A stretch of 64,000 nucleotides of DNA from positions 79,344,256 through 79,408,255 of the forward strand of contig OX235271.1 of assembly GCA_944472155.2 (NCBI GenBank), given 5' to 3'. Under the pieces are notes generated by a model. It made no database searches. It was not told the DNA's origin and saw only the letters and a list, made by a program, of their open reading frames with translations. Origin of the DNA: Trichobilharzia szidati (taxonomy: Eukaryota; Platyhelminthes; Trematoda; Strigeidida; Schistosomatidae). Shown one piece after another: positions 25,401 through 32,882 of the stretch (position 1 is the stretch's first letter; each line of letters starts with the position of its first letter). Position numbers and translations under genes: made by a program.

Positions 25401-26815
25401 CATTTTCGCCTATTATAGTCCTTTTGAATTTTTTCTTTTCTCTATGTGATATATGAAGTGTGGCAACTTGAACTGATGCACTTATGTGGCAAGTTCTATG
25501 TTGAAACTCAGTCAGTCTGTTATAGTGAAAACTACCTTCAAACTAGTTAGCGTCTTACAAACCATTGGAATAAACAATCTCTACATATAAAGCACCGTGT
25601 CTATATCATCAAACAGCAGTAGTAAACTTCTTAATTAATAAAAAAGAATGAGTACTTACCTCGGTGAGCGACATCTAAGTGCAGTTGAAGGTTAGACTCG
25701 GAAAAGTAATTTTTATGACAATAACTGCATTCAAATCGTCCTCCTTGACCGCCAGAAATCGATTCTGATACCTACAACAAACAGGTAAGGGTACACACAT
25801 TAGCCGGATAATCCCCGTAACTTTGAATTGGCTATTACATCTACGTGACTTTTTTCCTTGTTCAAATGACTCAAGGATGCTGATAGTTCAAATATTTTCC
25901 AACAAAATCCTTAAACAAAGTACTTCGATTTTCAAAACTACCATATACAGATAACAGTCAGCTGAAAACAAACTTCATACCAATGAACATCTATCTAATG
26001 ACAAAATACCGTCAAAAAATAAGCCTAAACTTCATTTGAACAAAATGAAGACCTTATTATACTATGGGATAAAATCGTATATTCATTTTTTCTACACAAA
26101 TGATCAAATAATCTGCTACCGAATTTGGTGGAAACTTGACTAACAGTATCAGTGACGTATGAATATTCATATTGTTCAGTAAAACAACGAGCCTCAGTAA
26201 GAAATGAGCATGAGAAAACTGTAACATAAATGTAAAATACGAAACAAATGAGATTGGTAGATTTATTAGTGCACACCACTGAATACATGCTTGTATATGA
26301 GCCTATGAGCTATAAATCAAATGTGGTGATCTAATTTACCGTTTGTGTCAAAACGGATAGGAAGTTGGATGAGCCCAAGGCATATTCGTGCTCATGGCCG
26401 ATGAGTCACAAAACACTTTAATCGGTCGATGTACTAGTAACCGTGAGATGTCAGGGGATTGGACCTAAGTTTCGCACTTCTTATTTCTGTATCTAAGATT
26501 AAAATCTATCAGAGACTTTACTAACTATTCGAGAAATCGTGTCCATGTGGCTGGACATGTATTACACTTAATTAACACCACTTGCTTCCATTTGAAGAAA
26601 CTACTCATGCACCATATCCTTCAATCTCTGTGTTTATTGGGTAAATGATAATTCAGTTATATTCAACATACCTTCAATTCATTTGATACGTCAGATGTAA
26701 TTGGATTTTCTTGGCTAATGACAACAGAACACACTTGTTGGACGTATGACTCGGATCCTGGATTTTCATGGGCATTAGAAATGTCCAAATTCATTAGGAC
26801 GTCACCACCTGACAT
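1408..26815 (-). CDS. C2H2 zinc-finger protein gene, one finger per exon (3' end outside window)
   Basis: Seven coding exons on the minus strand join in frame: 26815-26672, 25771-25660, 14533-14447, 8464-8378, 4979-4893, 3373-3287 and 1494-1408. The proposed ATG at 26815 opens a 48-residue acidic, finger-free leader. The second exon carries finger 1, and each of the next five exons carries one finger of the form C-X2-C-X12-H-X4-H. All visible junctions follow GT..AG. The first intron is phase 0 and all later ones are phase 1, so the reading frame is kept throughout. The fingers lack the TGEKP linker of typical poly-finger proteins and instead end in a SVH-type motif. By family, this is a nuclear DNA- or RNA-binding factor; the target is unknown. 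The last donor at 1407 shows that more exons follow beyond position 1. Upstream non-coding exons cannot be excluded. Confidence 0.85.
1925..2540 (+). mobile_element. RTE/SR2-like non-LTR retrotransposon fragment
   Basis: Frameshifted coding remnants match the C-terminal part of RTE-clade ORF2: a segment like 'LKSVWNSTALSIKNKIRISN', then the W-x-GHTLR-type tail region, then 'CREALCSTRNPR' just before an AATAATAA tail. It is a 5'-truncated dead copy in the intron between fingers 5 and 6. Confidence 0.7.
2541..3286. other. Intronic sequence, no feature recognised
   Basis: This is AT-rich intron sequence between the RTE fragment and the finger 5 exon. I see no splice-bounded coding segment and no repeat I can name. 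Confidence 0.5.
3287..3373 (-). CDS. Zinc-finger gene exon, finger 5 (87 nt)
   Basis: This is an 87-nt exon in phase 1 at both ends, with acceptor AATTTAG and donor GTGAGT. The finger reads HQCDDCLKEFARKCDLLRH and closes with SVH. Confidence 0.86.
4893..4979 (-). CDS. Zinc-finger gene exon, finger 4 (87 nt)
   Basis: This is an 87-nt exon in phase 1 at both ends, with acceptor ATAACAG and donor GTAAAAT. The finger reads FHCNLCPKQFTEKKNLQMH and closes with ALH. Confidence 0.86.
5215..5450 (+). repeat. Degraded family-alpha SINE-like repeat
   Basis: It keeps the order of the family: 'AAGTGGTTTAATGGTAACAC', then 'CCCAAACTAAAAAGAAGCAGTAATCCAG' (a decayed hammerhead region, read in two parts), then a 'TTCAACAGTTCCCTAAGTGG' tail. 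Core nucleotides are mostly lost. Confidence 0.45.
5451..6328. other. Intronic sequence, no feature recognised
   Basis: This is AT-rich sequence between a decayed SINE and the Penelope remnant. No coding or structural feature stands out. Confidence 0.5.
6329..7403 (-). mobile_element. Penelope-like element remnant with inverted termini
   Basis: The remnant is bounded by inverted arms 6329-6394 and 7341-7403, which match over about 60 bp with few differences. Between them the minus strand encodes pieces of a Penelope-like protein. One is the linker before the endonuclease (7209-6979, with 'YDTLIENRYPDKFIKKHM' and 'VNKKPLYIRMQFKDDI'). The other is the C-terminal end of the GIY-YIG region (about 6850-6590), with frame breaks. 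The reverse transcriptase is absent. It lies in the intron between fingers 3 and 4. Confidence 0.7.
6352..6375 (-). ncRNA. Hammerhead-like core in Penelope terminus
   Basis: On the minus strand the terminus reads CTGATGA, a short spacer, then CGAAA, the two conserved blocks of a hammerhead core. Penelope-like elements are known to carry minimal hammerhead motifs in their terminal repeats. The same core recurs at 16785-16810. Helix II would be weak here, so activity is doubtful. Confidence 0.4.
7409..8377. other. Intronic sequence with degraded repeats
   Basis: AT-rich sequence. A tRNA-like stretch near 7960-8010 (GTCCGAGTTCAAATATCATC) may be an old SINE. A GAT/GGT-rich run lies at 8110-8160. 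No exon was recognised. Confidence 0.4.
8378..8464 (-). CDS. Zinc-finger gene exon, finger 3 (87 nt)
   Basis: This is an 87-nt exon in phase 1 at both ends, with acceptor TTAACAG and donor GTATG. The finger reads VTCSVCQKAFSKRSVMRRH and closes with SVH. It has the same C-X2-C-X12-H-X4-H spacing as its neighbours. Confidence 0.86.
8690..8960 (-). repeat. tRNA-Gly-like SINE, copy 2
   Basis: The minus strand carries 'GTCGGTGGTCCAGTTGTAGA', CTCTCCAATCATGC and the B-box GGGTTCGATTCC, as in a tRNA-Gly gene. A roughly 130-bp body follows, then the tail CTTGAAGCCCTACGTCACAC. It is the best preserved tRNA head of the three copies (950, 8690, 20440). Confidence 0.65.
9395..9505 (-). repeat. Family-beta hammerhead SINE-like repeat, inverted partial copy
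   Basis: Read on the minus strand it matches the 3' part of the plus-strand copy at 9520-9710 (CCTTCAAGGTTGCAGAAACG, then TAACGAG, GTCAACAAG, GAAACCTAG). The two copies lie back to back and form an imperfect inverted pair. Confidence 0.55.
9520..9710 (+). repeat. Family-beta hammerhead SINE-like repeat
   Basis: It has a tRNA-like head with the A-box-like ATAGTTCAGTGGTAATG, then a hammerhead core at 9641-9666, then a 'GCCAGTTACCTCC' tail. It is nearly identical to 16265-16460 over about 170 bp, so the family was probably active fairly recently. Confidence 0.65.
9630..9680 (+). ncRNA. Hammerhead ribozyme core (family beta)
   Basis: CTGACGA fits CUGANGA exactly. GTGC/GCAC gives a perfect 4-bp helix II with loop TAACAA, and GAAAC follows. 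Helix III would be a tiny CTAG-type palindrome. The cleavage triplet expected after it is mutated here (TAC) but intact in the sister copy at 16385. Known SINE and Penelope hammerheads share this minimal layout. Confidence 0.6.
10215..10565 (+). repeat. Unclassified dispersed repeat C
   Basis: It begins near a short TGTC run (10228-10244) followed by 'ACATAGAACTTTGCACA' and ends near 'GGAAGTCTACACCTTCCTAC'. It matches 23800-24100 in the same orientation and 25240-25550 inverted. No coding capacity was recognised. Confidence 0.55.
11390..11640 (-). repeat. SINE-like repeat resembling the S. mansoni Sm-alpha type
   Basis: The minus strand has a tRNA-like segment (GCGTTCGAAAC near 11510) followed downstream by a hammerhead with the classic GAGTCCCAAAT..GGAC helix II. 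Sm-alpha SINE-like repeats of schistosomes are known to encode such ribozymes. Confidence 0.55.
11402..11446 (-). ncRNA. Hammerhead ribozyme (Sm-alpha type)
   Basis: On the minus strand, helix I is a perfect 6-bp pair (ATCCAG with CTGGAT). The core starts TTGACGA (first base C to T), helix II is GTCC/GGAC with loop CAAATT, and GAAG replaces GAAA. A short helix III leads to the cleavage triplet ATC. Two core substitutions predict weak or no self-cleavage. Confidence 0.65.
12110..12320 (+). repeat. Family-alpha SINE-like repeat with hammerhead core
   Basis: It contains a tRNA-like head (CTTGTAACCAGAACGTCCCG, GGATCGACCCC). The hammerhead region at 12213-12260 has GACGAGTCCC, loop AAACTA, GGAC and AAAG, then GTC and a CAGTGCTCCCT tail. 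Two core bases differ from consensus. Confidence 0.6.
12648..12669. repeat. AT dinucleotide microsatellite
   Basis: A run of about ten AT units in an intron of the zinc-finger gene. Confidence 0.8.
13140..13680. other. GC-richer stretch, probably repeat-derived
   Basis: This stretch is clearly richer in G and C than its surroundings and has no long open frame. It contains 'ACGTGGCAGGGGAGCTACC' and GAGCCGTGGGAG. I suspect a transposon 5' region, but have no match within the window. Confidence 0.3.
14447..14533 (-). CDS. Zinc-finger gene exon, finger 2 (87 nt)
   Basis: This is an 87-nt exon in phase 1 at both ends, with acceptor TTTCAG and donor GTGAGT. It encodes a finger beginning FQCNFCGKSYTKGFLLKAH and ending at the SVH histidine, with C-X2-C-X12-H-X4-H spacing. 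Confidence 0.87.
15240..15935 (-). mobile_element. RTE/SR2-like retrotransposon fragment
   Basis: Minus-strand frames give typical RTE C-terminal motifs: 'NNCLHSISEIRW', 'LWERTNQELI', 'RWFGHTLRRPSNDIACQ' and 'MTWRRSCEEEMRACGQS', ending 'YFTRNPRK'. The frames are broken by shifts. The 3' edge (TCCTTGGATTTCGAGTG on the plus strand) matches those of the copies at 52245 and 63115. It lies inside the large zinc-finger intron. Confidence 0.75.
16265..16460 (+). repeat. Family-beta hammerhead SINE-like repeat, second copy
   Basis: Nearly identical to 9520-9710: the ATAGTTCAGTGGTAATG head, the 'TTAAAATCTCAGAGGGG' body and the hammerhead region at 16385-16436. Confidence 0.65.
16385..16436 (+). ncRNA. 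Hammerhead ribozyme core (family beta)
   Basis: TTGACGA (one base from CUGANGA) is followed by GTGC/GCAC helix II, GAAAC, a CTAG mini-helix III and an intact GTC triplet followed by CAAGGC. It is complementary in damage to the copy at 9630: here the triplet is intact, there the CTGA block is. Confidence 0.6.
16763..17640. mobile_element. Penelope-like fold-back: two element ends in inverted array
   Basis: The left half (16763-17272) is a minus-oriented Penelope-like end with the same terminal sequence as 6329. The right half (about 17273-17640) is a plus-oriented copy of the same C-terminal coding region; its frame includes 'FRVREHLSLCLNKRVVE' and 'HKTSIEKSFSIIYGVPNKLP'. The halves are inverted repeats of each other with an offset of about 50 bp at the junction. 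Both are truncated and dead. Confidence 0.7.
16785..16810 (-). ncRNA. Hammerhead-like core in Penelope terminus, copy 2
   Basis: It has the same minus-strand CTGATGA ... CGAAA blocks as at 6352-6375, in the same position of the Penelope terminus. Conservation of both blocks in two copies supports a real motif of the family. Confidence 0.4.
17641..19670. other. Intronic sequence with simple repeats
   Basis: AT-rich sequence within the 11-kb intron. There is a purine-rich GAGA-type run at about 18540-18620 and a short CA run at 19248-19262. No exon-like segment was found. Confidence 0.5.
19680..19920 (+). repeat. Family-alpha SINE-like repeat with hammerhead
   Basis: It carries the hammerhead at 19805-19855 and the family tail 'CCCTGGCTTTTTAATGG' and 'GTTAGTGATCAAACTTG'. 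A partial inverted copy of the same head seems to precede it (19690-19760), so the unit may be a damaged inverted pair. Confidence 0.6.
19805..19855 (+). ncRNA. Hammerhead ribozyme core (family alpha)
   Basis: Helix I pairs TACTG (19808-19812) with CAGTA (19847-19851). The core TTGATGA has one change, GAAA and GTC are intact, and helix III is the mini-palindrome CAGCTG. Helix II is weakened (TC/GA only). Confidence 0.55.
20130..20385 (+). mobile_element. RTE/SR2-like retrotransposon 3' fragment
   Basis: An open frame covers 20180-20371 with 'RVTWRRSCEEEMKTCGQTWS' and 'AENRTQWRRTAEALCSSRN', the C-terminus of RTE-type ORF2, followed by an AATAATAATAAT tail. It is a severely 5'-truncated copy and the best preserved 3' end in the window. 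Confidence 0.8.
20440..20670 (+). repeat. tRNA-Gly-like SINE, copy 3
   Basis: It begins GTCGGTGGCTCAATAATAGA, continues with CCTCGCCAATCATGCA, GGATTCGAGTTCC and GATGCACTC, and ends after TTCAAGCTTACATCTCTACG. It sits about 60 bp downstream of the RTE 3' end. Confidence 0.6.
22725..22860 (-). repeat. Family-alpha SINE-like repeat, minus half of a head-to-head pair
   Basis: The minus strand reads through CCTTGTAGCCGGAAGGCCCT, the B-box GAGTTCGAACCCC and the hammerhead at 22786-22741. At 22890-22985 a plus-oriented tail of the same family follows (CCAGTATTCCCTGGTTTTCA ... AATCAAACTGG). Together they look like two inverted copies. Confidence 0.6.
22741..22786 (-). ncRNA. Hammerhead ribozyme, near-complete core (family alpha)
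   Basis: CTGAAGA matches CUGANGA exactly, CTCC/GGAG forms helix II around AAACTA (the closing G-G pair is mismatched), GAAA is intact, the mini helix III is AGCT, and the GTC triplet is intact. Helix I keeps about four pairs. This is the most complete core in the window and the best candidate for residual self-cleavage. Confidence 0.6.
23800..24215 (+). repeat. Dispersed repeat C, full-length copy
   Basis: It includes ACAAGTGCATTAGTTCAAGT, 'GAACGATTTCGAGCCAC' and 'CAGGTTTTGGTTTGGCC', and ends near GGCTTGGCATGCACGCG. The inverted copy at 25125-25555 has the same order of parts, so the unit is about 400 bp. The origin is unknown. Confidence 0.6.
24213..24470 (-). mobile_element. Non-LTR retrotransposon C-terminal fragment (different lineage)
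   Basis: The minus-strand frame 24425-24213 reads 'MYHAAVLSVLFCCETWPLKL' then 'FDHRCLHSISHIKRYHTVSN', the conserved region after the reverse transcriptase of RTE-related endonuclease/RT proteins. It differs from the SR2-like copies elsewhere in the window. It occupies the spacer between inverted copies of repeat C. Confidence 0.6.
25125..25555 (-). repeat. Dispersed repeat C, inverted copy
   Basis: Read on the minus strand it repeats the parts of 23800-24215 in the same order. With that copy it forms a roughly 400-bp inverted repeat around a 0.9-kb spacer, ending about 100 bp from the finger 1 exon. Confidence 0.6.
25660..25771 (-). CDS. Zinc-finger gene exon with finger 1
   Basis: The exon is 112 nt, with acceptor TTGTAG and donor GTAAGT. 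It starts in phase 0 and ends in phase 1. It encodes a short Ser/Gly-rich lead-in and one finger reading FECSYCHKNYFSESNLQLHL, closed by the final His of the VAH segment. It is followed by an 11.1-kb intron (14534-25659), the largest in the visible gene, which holds many transposon fragments. Confidence 0.85.
26672..26815 (-). CDS. Zinc-finger gene, probable first coding exon
   Basis: This exon is 144 nt and encodes 48 residues starting MSGGDVLMNL, then an acidic and polar stretch with no finger. It ends in phase 0 at a GTATGT donor and joins cleanly to the next exon, which starts VSES. The same sequence could instead begin at an acceptor (TCAG before GTGGTGAC), in which case the ATG would be internal to an intron. 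I prefer the ATG because it is in frame and close to the exon edge, but the start is not certain. Confidence 0.65.
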
Positions 26816-28240
26816 AAATTGAATTTACAGAATTAATAAAGGAACCAATTAATTAATTTAATGTTGAATATCCTTGAATTCATAGTCATTCGATCACTAA
26901 ATGAAACTCGCAAATAAAGTAGTATCACGGGCATACAAGAGTAAACTGACCATATTTTCAACCTATAGAACGTGTCTCAACATATGCACTATTACGCATG
27001 CCCCACACCCCACGTTTTTTAACCTCAAAATGACATACTAAGAAACCATGTTGTACTAATCAATGAACCCAACTAAGACTTGTGAAACCGTGTAAAAGCA
27101 TAGGAAGGAGTCATACCTGCTGGTGATATCCGATGGCAACATTCTCAGTTTTATTACAAACGTGATGAGGATGAGCTGGCTTGTTTTCGACGGCTCAGAA
27201 ATAGGTTGAGTTAGAGCACGCAAAGTGTTATGACAATGACAAAATGTAGTCTTCTGAACTCCTCGAAAATAAATCTAAGTTTGGCATACACTGCCTTTGT
27301 CAGATGTCGGGTAGTGTCGAACGAATAAATAATACCATTTCGCTGCATGATATACCCAGCATACGAATCAACGCGGAATAACATGCTACCACTGTACCCA
27401 AATTTCACAAATACGACTGCGGAAATACACTACCAACTATCAATGGCAAAATCAGTCTTTACACTCATACACAGTATGCATAACTAGTTCTGAATGATGA
27501 AACATTTACAATGGATTGAGATAGTATGAAACCATTTGTCAGCTTAAAGGAGTTATGCACTAAAAAAGGTTAACCGAATTATTTGTGATAGTTTAGGGTT
27601 TAGAAGTGTTTACCAACAAGATTTATAGGAGTCTTAAATATATCCACTAAGGGAAACTAAATTAGGAATGTATTACACCTCATTACTTTAAATTCTCTAA
27701 ATAGAGATGCCCCAAAGGTAGTTTTTTTAAAATCAAAAGTGCCACTAGCCAAAAAAGAACGCAAGCACTGACACTGCATATTGCCAAATGAAGCCACTGC
27801 ATAAACCAATGATAGTTAAAATATATCTTAACAAAAGAAAATCAAACAGACAAAAGTCATTGCCGAACCTTACACAGAAAATGAATCGGTTCAGGTTGAA
27901 ACTCATTGTAACAGCATGCAGGATGAATTAGAAACAACAAGAAAATTAAAACAAAGGTGAGATCAAATGAGCTGGAATACATGAGTCAGGTTAGTGATGT
28001 CCGAAAGTTCTATAATTGAGGATAAATACATTTGCGACATAATACAGCTTGAGCTACCAGTAACTACTCTTAAAATTATATTTCTTAGTATGCTGATGAC
28101 TTCAATCGAACTGAATACATTCTATCGTTATTAAGAATACTGGGGTAGAAGATCAAAAATTGATGCTACCTAAACCTAATAACCTTGGGCATTTCCTTAA
28201 ATCGACATAGCTCATAAGTGGAAGTTCCATTCGTAATACT
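26816..28240. other. Upstream region of the zinc-finger gene
   Basis: AT-rich sequence. The promoter or a 5' untranslated exon of the zinc-finger gene should lie here or farther up, but I see no convincing element. Confidence 0.35.
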
Positions 28241-28340
28241 AACTGATCGACCGAAATAGTATTTCCTACTGGATGACGTTTCGAATGTAAATTTTTGTCC
28301 TCAATCATATCAGTTTATATGATGAAGTCATTAGGCTTAG
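28240..28340 (-). repeat. Degraded Penelope-type terminal sequence
   Basis: The stretch TGGATGACGTTTCGAATG ... TCAATCATATCAG matches the arm of the perfect palindrome at 35052-35166 (TGATGACGTTTCGAGCAC ... ATAATCATATCAAG). It is an old solo terminus. Confidence 0.45.
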
Positions 28341-31300
28341 TGAGTTATTACATTCTCTACAATCAGTCAGCATTTCTAAAAGTAATATTCATTGGCCTAA
28401 CCGCAGCTGTTGACAGATGACGGGTGGGTAACAGCCTCATCAGCTACTCACTCTCCGGGATACTTAAGTGTTTTTACTGTTCCTCTGATCTACACTAAAC
28501 TATTACGATCAAAACCACGATGGCACTGCTATTATCATGTGACTACTAAGTTGTTAATATCAAATGAGTAAAAGTAACATGCACATTTCAAAAAACCACA
28601 TAAGAAGGCATACAGGTAAGCGTTGAAAGCCTTATGAATATTTTCAAACAGAATCGCAAAACAGAATAAAACATTGAAATGACTGACCTTGATTTTGTCC
28701 AGTAAACAACGTCTGATATACACCGTTTGGAGCAAGAGTCGTCATCAGCTGTGTTGAGAATAAAGTGATTATTAGGAAAGCAATATGAATGATAACAGGC
28801 TACGGGGTAGAGAAGTATCACGTCTTTTATATTGAAACGTTCAAAACCTCTCCAGTTAGTAACTGAATAATTAAATATACATTCACGACTGGGACACTGC
28901 ATACAACGCTTTAAAAGCTCATTAACACGTACTACAGCTATAATGACAGTATCGATTTTTTCAGTTCCTTTTATTCCTTGAGGAACACATGGATAAGTCA
29001 GAATAAATGTAGTTGATCACATAGCTTGACACATCTGAACGTCACAGAAAAATACCTGAAGAGAGTAGCGGGACCATCGGTACAGACATCCATCAGTGAC
29101 AAGAGAAATGGACAAATTTATTCCTTAACATTTCAGTCATTTTTCGTTAGCATTATAATGGCTTATGGAAAACCACTTTAATATCACCAATAGTGACTAC
29201 CTGTTATTAGTTTGCACGTTACCATTTCCTGCCAAACAACAGGTTTGACACATTTTCTGCCAAAAGATGCATATTTACACATTTGCTGCAACCCACAAAT
29301 ATTGTAAATACCACATCCTAGATTAAATGAATAACAATATTTTACCCACTGCTCGTATTCGATTTAGATGCAGGCTACCAATATTTGCTAGACCTTATCA
29401 TAGGGTTAAAAAGTCTTCCTCTGGACTTATTAAAAATTTTATTTGTAGGCATCTAATAAATAAATGTATTCAAATGGGATGAAACTTAAATGAAAAACAA
29501 GTATTCGGGGTCATCACATTGACACCGGTGAATACTACAATTTCCATATTCTTGAAGCTCAAAAACAGTAAACCTATGAACCTATATAAATCCAGATTCA
29601 AAGGTTGCTAAGATATGTTCTCAGTCCCAGTTTCATATGCACGTACTGTACAGTGACATGTCAGTAAAACCTCAGAATACGGTTTTAGAGAAAATGTGGA
29701 GGAATCAGTCTGCTGGAAAGCTACATGAGACTAAATGCAAACTTGAATGGTGCATGAGAATAAGGAGCAGAAATGAAACCAAACAGCAGAATCAGATGAG
29801 TCATAAAACGAACATGTCAACAAGTTAAAAGTTGAAAATTACGAAATTGAAAGATTGAATATCAGTATACCGGGTATATGTCCCAAAATATGATTCATAG
29901 GGTGCGAAGACTAAATTGCATCACATCGAAATTGTGGACCAGGTGACGAGGATTTAGGGTACTTATGAATAGCTTTATCATTAGTGTCAGTTTTGACTCA
30001 TGACGCCTTAAGCAGGCCAAAAATGTTATGAATACGAAGACATGGTACTTTCAAAAGAACACAGATGATAAAAACCAGGAATATGTGCAACAGCCTTCTT
30101 TAAATTAGGACTATTTACATATGGAAATAAAAACAATTACCAGAACCGCCCCACTTGTATTTAGCGCCTTTGGTGGGTATTAAAACGCTCTTGTGGACCA
30201 GTATTTTTTCTCTGCAGCCCTTCGAATAAGATCCATAGCACTAAACCATAAATTATTATTTTCGTAGGACAGAGGGCATTAAAGCCTTTTTATAATTGTC
30301 TTGAACCCTAAACTAGTTCAAAAACAATAATCGTTACTTAGGTTGTTAACATGTATTCCCCTGATCATTTTTATACTACATTATTTGCATCCATTTCAAC
30401 TAATTTGCACATAATGCATAAGCTTCTTTCACAGTCGAAATTCGGATTTTATGCTAACTCCACTACGATATTCAGCTCTTTAAAAACCAAATTTAGGTGT
30501 TCGTCATCTTATAAACTTACCTGTGAGCGTTGCGATCTATTTGTGCCACCGTTTTGTATTTAAAAGGTATTTTTCAAGTTTCTTCTTTTATTTTTAAGGC
30601 CCAATGGATCATCTGGTAACTAATATTGTAAACCTCCTTAAACCGACTTAATGTTTGCGGTGGTCCAGGCTGTGAAATCAACCATTTGTGTGGCTGGAAT
30701 TTAAGTTTATCTTGATATGTGGCTACATAACATTCTTTAAAGCTACTTCTAGTTGAGATCAGTAGGAAAAGGAACTCAAAGTACTCTAAGCAGTGCACCT
30801 GGTTGAAACAAATTTTTTTGATAATGGCTTTAATCTGAACGAAGCGTTTATACAGTGTACGGAATTCCAAGTGTTATTAATTGCATAATATTTCTCTCCT
30901 CATCCAGTGTTTTCAAAAGACGCCATTCTAAAGCATATCACGTGACACGATGCTGTTAGATCTGAAGCGTAGACCAATTTTTTGGGGATGTATTTTCTTA
31001 GTCCCCAGTAAGTGCTCACCTGTATTTTCTAAGCCAACTGAAAATATGTGCGAATGCAGTTCGCGACTCAAGAACACAACTAAATGGTTAAGACAACAAG
31101 AATTAGTGAAAACTAACACTGCGTTGAGTAAAAATTCATAAAGCCCAGTGATTCAAGCAGAGCCTCCAGAATATGCATACTTCGTTGTGCAATCATTGCC
31201 ACAGTATAACCCTCTGAAACAATACAGGCATCCACATCATATGCAGAGGATGAAACACTAACATCCAGTTTGGTAAACTTGAGTGGATAGTCGGGCAAAA

Positions 31301-32880
31301 AAGACGAACATGATAAGTTCGCATGTCGCTCAAATAGATAACTTATGTTTCATGAACACCAATCGAGATCGACCAACATCAAAGCAGCGGATCAAGATGA
31401 TTCATCGACCCGTCTCATCTTAATTGTAGGGATAATAATGCACTTGCCTTTGGTAAAACATGAATTGCTAATTGAAGTACTCCATCTGCGTTACATGCGA
31501 TACAAAGAACGAATAAACGACACTAGAACTACCATTAATAATAGCAATTTTCATGCGAACAAACTAATTCACATAAAAAGCATGCTATTTTTCACAGGCG
31601 AATTCAAACATTATATAATTTCATACTATGGAATGTATATAAATTTAAAACTTTTTGACGGTTTGGGTAGATCTCTTCTAAAGCAAGTTATCAGGACAGT
31701 GCAGTTTTATTGTTAGATTGCTAAGCCATCTTCCAATTTGGATGGGCATGCCAACGTTTAATCCGTATTCCACAGGTGTTTGTACTGAACCGATAAACAG
31801 CCAATATTCAGGAGAATATCACATCCACGTGTGACTGAGAGTTATTTAAAAGAAAGAATCTTCTGAAAAAAGTGAGGATGTCATCAAAAGTACACTTATA
31901 GAAGACAAGCAAGAGGCAGCTACACGGTCCTTAGGAAGATTTCGTATGATATGACAGAAGACAAGAACCAGACAACAGATCGTTTATTGGGAAAACCAAG
32001 AGATACTTAGAGATTTTTATGAACGTTATCGTCAGCGGAGAAGTAACGTCTCCTAACTGGTTTTTTTCTTGTTGAAGGTTATTCTGTGCTGCTTGTGACC
32101 GTTTCTTAAAAAGGCAAGCCACATATTTGCGACTCCTATTTGCACATGTTAGGTCCGCTGTGATTGGCTGGTGAGTTCCTTAAGGTCAGGCCTTGTTATT
32201 GTCTTTTCTCATGACCCTGACTTCGGAAGTAACACGGGCGTAAATTGTTCTTCCTAATTTTGGCTTGTTGGTAGCCGACCCTCATCAGACGTAAATCATT
32301 AATGTATAATGATGGTAATATTGATTTCAGCATTAAAATTATGGTGGTTTCAATGAAGATATAATATTGCTCAAACAAGCAGGTTCTACTTTTCTGCAGA
32401 AACAGCTGTCAAGATTTCAGTCGCTAAGCATTATATCGTAGCCACAAACACTGAAGCTGTACTCCATATACCATCTCACATTTTGTGTTAGTTAGAACAT
32501 TCGTGGTTTATCTTGAACTGCTGTATATTTTTTTGCCTGAATGGACATTTCTGTTAGCTATAAACCATTTTGTCTTCTGATGTTCGGAAGCCAGGTGGCC
32601 TCATATTTGAAGGTTTGTACCATGATAAACTGATACATTTTGTTAGACAGAACAGTAAATCTTGTAGTTCTTCGACAATTTGTTGTCAGCATAATCCCAT
32701 ATGGCGTAATTTGATTTTGTTTTTGATTTGGTCGACGGCTGCGAGTCCGTTACTTCAGAGTGTTATTCATGAAGTGGCCGTGAAACAGTGTATAACTGAG
32801 TGTTCCTTTCGGTATTTATCTGGGTGATGTGGCAACAATTGTCATCGGTATTGTAAGTTCTATGGAATATACAGTACTAT
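28341..32880. other. 4.5 kb without recognised genes
   Basis: Several frames of 60-123 codons occur (for example plus 31345-31716 and minus 30870-30574). None has a domain I recognise, and none is bounded convincingly by splice sites. Minus-strand segments around 31300-31110 and 32120-31930 have a somewhat protein-like composition and could be decayed exons or transposon pieces. A segment at 32270-32400 resembles 37080-37215. Confidence 0.35.
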
Positions 32881-32882
32881 TC

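Noticed and set aside
1408..25771. Identification of the zinc-finger gene as CTCF or another named factor
   Set aside because: The fingers lack TGEKP-type linkers and do not match the CTCF fingers I know; a specific name would be a guess.
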